Positions 53,001 to 60,900 of a stretch of 64,000 nt of DNA are shown here, in pieces. The first letter of the stretch is position 1; every line of letters starts with the position of its first letter. Under the pieces are notes generated by a model that saw only the letters and a program-made list of their open reading frames with translations, had not been told where the DNA came from and did no database searches. This DNA comes from Arion vulgaris (lineage: Eukaryota > Mollusca > Gastropoda > Stylommatophora > Arionidae), in the NCBI GenBank assembly GCA_020796225.1, contig CM036754.1, positions 44,328,420-44,392,419 on the forward strand. Reading direction: 5' to 3'. The position numbers were made by a program, and so were the translations under genes.

Positions 53001-54879
53001 TACTGTACCACCATTATCTACCTGCTTGGTTTTGTCAACGTGGTTGAAGGTAGTAAATCTAGCCAATGGTTGCTGTGTCCTCAACAGACATCTTTGGAAT
53101 TACATTTGTTGGCATACCAGACAAACATCTCTGAACCAAAGCGCAGAGATCTGGCAAAGAGTGCACCTTAACTACTATAAGCCACTACACAATGTACATG
53201 CTCTTGTCTGCTCAAAAGTATAAAAAAAAAGAGTGCTTCTATTAGTGGTTATTCTAAAAATGAAAACAGAAGAAGAAGTTGATATCAAGTGTAGGCAACA
53301 TTTTTTGTTGTTTCTTCATTTCAGATGGAGAGAGACCAGCACCTAATGCAAGACAAGGTTTGTCACCATCGAAATAGATTGTATTGTTTACTTTTATCTC
53401 AAAGAACAAAAATGACTACCAGAGTTTGTCATTATTTGAAATTATACGCATATTTTATACAGCAGTTACTCAATATGTAACAAAATTGTTGACCTTACCA
53501 GCAGTCCAGAAAATATTCAACTAAAAACTACACTCTTGAAAAAGTCAAAAGTTTTACATACCTAGGGAGTATGATGACATCTACGGGGATACAGCGCCAG
53601 AAATTCCACACAGAATCGCATTGGCATCAAGTGCTTTTAACAAATTGTCAAATATATGGAAGTCCAATTCACTCAGCAAGCACTTAAAATTAAAGATCTT
53701 TAACTCTTGTGTGATTCCAGAATTAACTTATGGATGCGAGAGTTGGAAAGCAACAAAAGCTCTAGAAAGAAAATTAGATAACTTTGAGAATAAATGTCTT
53801 AGAAGAATATTGAACCTCAAATGGTCAGATTTCAGACCCAATACACAAATAAGACAAGAGACCAAGCAAGAAAATGTATCAAATTTTATAAGAAAGCGCC
53901 GCTGGAACTACATCGGCCACACACTTAGAATGGATGAGAGAAGACTCCCTTACCAATCCCTCATATGGACACCAGAGGGAAAAGAAAACGAGGAAGACCA
54001 AGAGAGACTCTGCGTAGAACCATCACCAGAGAAGGCTCAACGATGGGCCTAATAAACATTAAAGACCTAAAACAGATAGCAACGAACCGCGAGACATGGA
54101 GAACTATGACCTCTGCCCTATGCGCCGCCCACAGGCCCAAGAGGAAAGACTAACTAACTAACTAAGTTACTCAATATGTACACACAGAAAGCTTATTATC
54201 AATATAAAAAAGAAGCAGTTGTCATTTTCCGGACATGTGAAAGCTGTTAAACCAGAAATGGAGGTTTAGAACACATTGTGACAACCGGTAAAATCGAAGG
54301 AGACGAGAAGACAAAGAGAACATTTGGACAGCCTGACTTCATGGCACAAAAGAGAACCAACATCTGAGATGATAGCAGATACCAGGGACAGAGATTTGCG
54401 AGATAATGATCGTCAAGTCCCACGGCACCTGATGGTTATGAGTTACTCAATGATGAACAATTGTCTGGAAATATCAAAATGTCATGAATCTCATAGTAAC
54501 TGATTTTATTTGACCAACTTATCTTAAACATAACTACAACCATACAGCAGTTTTTCAGTATTTGATTGTGATTAGTAAGGACTACTATCAGTCTCATATA
54601 ATATATGAGAAATGTCTGCCAATAATTTGGTTTTCTTTGTTTGTTTGCATTCGTTCTTATCAACCAAGTTAATCACTCAGTGTGATTTGCGCTAATAATA
54701 TGAGTACAGTCCGCCCCCATTAGACCTCTATGACATGTAGAAGAGGCGCTTCTGAATTTCCATCAAAGTGTATACATATTATCCAACAGTACACTAATTT
54801 GTACAGACAGAGAACAAAATAACCCCACTTTAAATTAGCACATCTGGAGTTATACTGTAACGGTAAAATGAGTAATGTC

Positions 54880-54975
<96 letters not shown>

Positions 54976-57900
54976 CCCAAAGCCTATGGTTTAGATCTTG
55001 TAGACTCAGAATTTTGGTTTGTTGACACTAAAATCATGTTAGTAGAAACAGGAAGTATTGGATCTATTATTAGACCACTCAAGAAGATACAGCTGGTTTG
55101 ATTCAGACATTACTCATTTTTTTAGATGAGACTTATTAGCAGCCATTACTCACCATGTACACTCTAAAATGTATCTTATGTGCCAGTTTGCCCATTTTTC
55201 CTTTATCTTCACTTCAGTTTGACAATAATATATTGATGTAAATGTTGTAATATCTAAATTCAGAGAGAATAGCCCAGATGAACTCCATCCGAATGCTGAA
55301 ATGTTCAATAAGCAGTTGTGGCAAGGTGAGTCTCTTATCCTTCTTCTAGGATAGCGTTTCCCAAAGTGAGCGGTACCACCCCCCTCTGGGCATGGAAGCC
55401 TTCCAGGGTGGCATAGTGGGTTCTGTAGCATTTTAGGGAGTTTTTCGTGATTTTGAGATTGAATAATCATTAAAAATTTGAATTCTACATTTTAATTAAT
55501 CTTATGCCCATCTTTTTTCATCAATTTTCTATTTCATGTATATTCTTCTTTGCGTTCGTTCTTTACGACCAATTTTAATCACTCTTTGTGATATGTTTGA
55601 TCTTTGCCAAGAACGTGTATACGTTGCACATTGGTTTGGTAGGCCCCTAAACGCATAGATTTCTACAAGTTTAGGACATGTGCATCCGATTTCAGCCAAA
55701 CCTCCTTAGTCACCTCTTATGACATGCATGGCAGGTAACGTGGTTCTATTCTTTACACCCCAAATTTGGGCCCCGGTAACCACTCGGCGTCATGTATATA
55801 ATCATTTGAAAATTGACCAAGTATGATAAAAATTCAAATGTTGTATCAATCCTAACATATGCCAGCAAGAATTGGACAATGACTAAAGATATAGAAAGCA
55901 AGTTGAATGCATTTGAAAATAGGTGTCTGCGATAAATAATGAATGTAAAATGGAACGAATTCAGGAGAAGTGATGAAATCAGAGACATGTCTGGTCAACC
56001 ACTAGTGACAACTGTTGTAAGAAAGAGAAGATGGAGATATGTTGGACACACCTTGAGGAGAAATGATCAACGAATATCAAAGCAGGCATTGAAGTGGGAT
56101 GCAAAGGGTTCAAGAAAGAGAGATTGACCTAAGGAGACCCTGAAGCGAACTTTGCTGAGAGAGGCAGGAAATATCGGTCTCAGTTCCATGGAGGACATTG
56201 AGCGAGTTGCCCAGGATAGAGCGGTATGGAGAAATTACTTGCAGGCCCTATGTAACGATAACGCACGAGAAGAACTATTATGATAGAAATATATATCAAT
56301 TTTTTATGTCAAAGGGAAAATAGAGCATACATATATGGGGGGTGGGGTTGGAAAACTGTTATAATGGGAGGGGGTTACAAAGTTTCTGTCGTGCAAAGTG
56401 TACGGTGGGCCGATAAAATTTGGGAATCTATGTTCTAGGAGTTATTAAAATATATTGTCTAGTTGATCGTTATAGCTGTGTAGACCAGTGCTATCCAACG
56501 TTTGTATATACTGGACGCATCTGACTAATGCTGTGGAGGCACAGGTGCTATTGGACAATTGTAATACTAATAATAAAATAAAGTTATATTAATAGTGACA
56601 TAGAAAATAATAACAGAAACTTAATCCTGACTGTGTTTATTTTTTTTTTTTTATGTGCTTACGAAATAACTGAATCATGTGATTGTTCGGAAACATATTT
56701 TGTCCTTGAACTTCTGATTAACATTAATCCTGTGGAATAAAATAGGTCACCGGAGATGTATCACGTGAGCAGCGCATTGAAGAGCGCTGATGTTGATTAT
56801 AATTGTGATATTCTATCCATTAATCTATTTCCTCTTGTGTCCGCTTGACACATATGAGATTTCCGCCAGAGATTTCAATTCTGTCATTTTTTGGTCACCT
56901 TTCTACCAATTGTTTCCTATGCCAGGTCCTATTCTTTCAACTCTCTTTCCACAGCTTTCAGAAGGGGTATTCAGTGATATAAGGTTAGTTGTCTGGGTGG
57001 AGACTTACTTTTAGGTTTGTTATTCTTTCGTTTGACCGCTATGAATTCATGCGTAGCCAGGGCACTGGTATGACGCTTCTGACTTGATTTTTTTATGATG
57101 ACCTGCATTCCTTTTAATCAGTGTCTCCCGCCATACAGGGTGCCTTGTAAATCTCCTTCTAGTAAATGCCTCCAAGTATGATGGGTGGTTTGGATCCCTG
57201 CTGACACTATATGTCTGAAGGTTATGTTGCTGTTAGTAGTCACCTGTAGGTGCGCATGGTTAAAGTCTTGTCACCTCTTCTGTCAGGTATATTTACTGAC
57301 ACTCAGCACCAGTTCACAGTAAGAAATAACTTTATAATTGTCAGGAATTTAACTGGTTAGCTACTCATTTGAAAAAGGAGTTGTTGCTGAATTAAATTTA
57401 GATCCTATTTTCCCAATGCAGGTATATGTACAAATTTAGCTGCAGTTTTCTTAATTATTAACAGATTTTTATGAGTACTATACTATTTTGTAGGTAAATG
57501 AATTTTCTTTAAGATCGTTCTAAAACAAAATAAATAGTAGCGCTTATAGGGGCCAATCAGTAATTTTACATGTTGTCAGGAATTTAAGTAATTTTCCATG
57601 TTTTACGTGTTGTCAGGAATTTAAGTAATTTTCCATGTTTTATGTGTTGTCAGAAATTTAAGTAAATTTTTTCCATGTTTTATGTGAATGTCTTTTCAGT
57701 AGTTCAAGTTGTAAGGCTCATCTAGCGAAGCATTTAGCCACCGCACACAGCCTTACAACACCCCTAGGAAGTCCACGTCCTGTCATGAAGACGAGAGCTG
57801 CTTTCTGCCTTGTCACTACAGAGTTGACTCGTATTTCACGGAGGTTATGCCGAGACATCCTTCACCCTCGACATGCTGCAAGATGCCCTCTGACTCCCAT

Positions 57901-60900
57901 CAACACTTCCATTATCAAGCAAGAGTGTAAGTGATCTTCCATTCAAGTTGAGCAAACTTTCTTTGTCAAATTACAATCAATTTTTCATTTATCTAGTAGC
58001 ACACTTGTTAATTTATTAACCTAATAAAAGCAACATATACAGATGTGAAATGTAGAGTTCTTCATGAAGGTAAACTAACAGATACTTTTGGAATAGAAAC
58101 AGGAGTGCGTCAGGGATGTCTTCTATCACCTTTGTTGTTCTTACTGACAATAGACTGGATTATGAAGACCACAGTAACTAACACCAGAAATGGAATCCAA
58201 TGGACTCTGACAGAGCAACTAGATGATCTGGACTTCGCTGATGATATAGCCCTTCTGTCACATACACGAAATCAGATGCAGGATAAGCTAAACACATTGA
58301 ATCAAAGGTCCCAGCAACTAGGGCTGAACATTCATAAGGGAAAGACAAAGATATTGAGAATTAACCAAGCAAACGACAACTCGATCTCCTTGGGGGAAAT
58401 CCCACTTCAAGAGGTAGAATCATAACATATTTGGGCAGCAACGTAGACAAAGAGGGTGGAACAGATAGAGATGTTAAAATAAGAATACAGAAGGCAAGAG
58501 GAGCTTTCATTGCACTGGGAAACATTTGGAAGTCCAAAGAAATCAAATCTAGAACAAAAATTTGGATATTTAACTCTAATGTAAAAGCAGTTCTACTGTA
58601 TGGGTCAGAAACATGGAGAACAACTAAAACAATAGCGCATAAATTGCAAACATTCATCAACTGGTGTCTGCGCAGAATAGAGGGAATAAGATGGTATGAT
58701 AGGGTCACAAATCAGGAACTTATGGAGAGAACAAGTGACTTACTGTTGGGTGAGTACACTAAATTGGTGTTGAATCTATCCAGCGATTCAAAAAGTTTGA
58801 AATGACACGTTGTATAAGTAAAACTCGGTGTCTGATGACAGAGAGAGGAGTGTGTTTAACCAGGGAGCCATGGGAACCATCAATATGCATACCCTTTAAC
58901 ATCTACTTGAAAGTTTGAGCACCTATGGGTCAGTCCAGAATGAAGCACCTATGGGTCTGCCTGGGATGTCGGTTCAGTATCCAATATTTCCATAGCAACA
59001 GCTTAGCAAATACGTGTGCTATTAGTTTGTAACTGTAACATTGGTTTGACACACAATTTGCATAATATTTCAGGTCAAATTCGCTTAGCAGATCGAGGCA
59101 GTTCCTACCAGCCTGCCACAAGTTTCAGGACAGCCACAACACTGGATCCAGTGGTAGCCAGATTGGGGATAGATATCAAACAAGAAAAGCCGTCCATCTT
59201 GGCTAGAGGCCCAAACTATACTGGAGACTGCATTAGTACATCTAAAAGTAAGTATTCTATAGCTATGTCTATTCATCATTTCATTATGTAGGGAAACAGA
59301 ATATATATATATATATATATATTAACCCTCTCATTCCTAGCCCTTCAGAAAAAGTTCCTACTGAATTCTCAGGCAAGGGAAATAACCCAGCAACAATGAG
59401 AAGTGTTAGTGAAATAAAATTCAAAACAAATACAATTTCTAATCAATATTTGTGATTTAAAGTCCAATTTATAGTTTGTAAACATGAATGTTGTCAATAC
59501 CATGCAAGTTGGATATAAAAAATTATACAAGTGAAGAAATAAATGAATGACAATATTGAAAGTATGTTTCACTCAAAATGTCAGTTTTATTGAGGATAAA
59601 TGTGAATTGAAAGGTTGAAAAGCATTCTCCTTACAGAGGTTGATTTTACATGGGGAGCAGCTATCACTTGTTTCCACAACTGTTGCCAAACAATTGAGTT
59701 GAGTCGGTTGATGGTTGGTATGAATGGGGTTTATCAGTCCTGCAGTTTCTGGGTGTTGTCTTGCTCTTTAAAGCATGCATGTTTGTCTGGGCATGAGGGA
59801 TGTCATACAATCAAGACAGAGATTAAACTTTGCACATATCCATATTGTCCTCATGGAACGAATTTGGAATTAACATTGAAGTACAAATATTTGCTGATAC
59901 TTTCAAATCTATTTCTTGACACTATATTTGACAAAGCAGGCACATTCAACAGTTTATCGGTAAACTAAAACATTCTGTAGTAAGGTAACTGGTGAGTTCG
60001 ACACATATAGTTTACATAAAAAAAGATCTTGATGGAATCAAAAGAAACAGGTGTCCATGAAGGATCTGAATTTTCATAGAGCAAATGCATTGGTTAGCTC
60101 TGTCCAGTTCTAAAAAAAAACCTCACGTAAAAATCGTGCGTACAGCAACGACGTAATGTCGGTAATCACAAATAGAGAATATTCTGAATCAGTGTCATTT
60201 GCGGAACCTGTTTCTTCACTAAATTGTTCGATATTGATAGTGCTCAGCTGTTGCGACTATTCTCTCTCAACTTTACGAACTGGGTGGATGGAGGGAAGCG
60301 ACGGTGTTCCCATCCATCGTAATTGTCAGAATAATAGTGTCTTAAACACTAAAACTAGCGTAGTATATTTTCGCAAGCAAATCTTGAATTAATTATACAT
60401 CAATCCGATTTATCCACGATCTCGCAGGCAAATTTTCTATCAACTGAATCATAAATCACAAGTTTTCCAGAAAATATGACTTTTAAAAAAATTTGGCGAT
60501 ACGAAACCAATAACGCTATAAACACGCGAGCTTCTAAAATGACGACAGCCATTATCGGCAATGACAGGGCTAAATTTAGCATGTCTATTCGCAAGGAAAG
60601 ATATAGCAAAAGCCATTTAAAAAGGTATACTTCCGTCAGGCGGATACGGCCGCTATAGGATTAAACCGATAACGGGCACATTTGGCCGTTTCAGGAATGA
60701 GAGGGTTAATCTTATACCATTATACGTTACATAGGTCCTGCAAGTAATTTCTCAATACCGCACACTAATCTATCCTGGGCAACTCATTCAATCTCTTTCG
60801 TGGAATTGAGTCTGATATCTCTTGCCTCTTTCAGCAAAGTTCGTCTCAGGATTTCCCTAAAGCGTCCTCACGTTCATGAACCCTTTGCCTCCCACTTCAA

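Noticed and set aside
54720..54980. 86-residue frame of alternating Ile-Tyr
   Set aside because: Translation of an (AT)n microsatellite.
55268..55325. Alternative reading of MTA exon l as [14 protein letters not shown]
   Set aside because: It needs a different acceptor, and the donor phase then fails; the chosen frame gives the Cys-x4-Cys half-finger expected before exon m.
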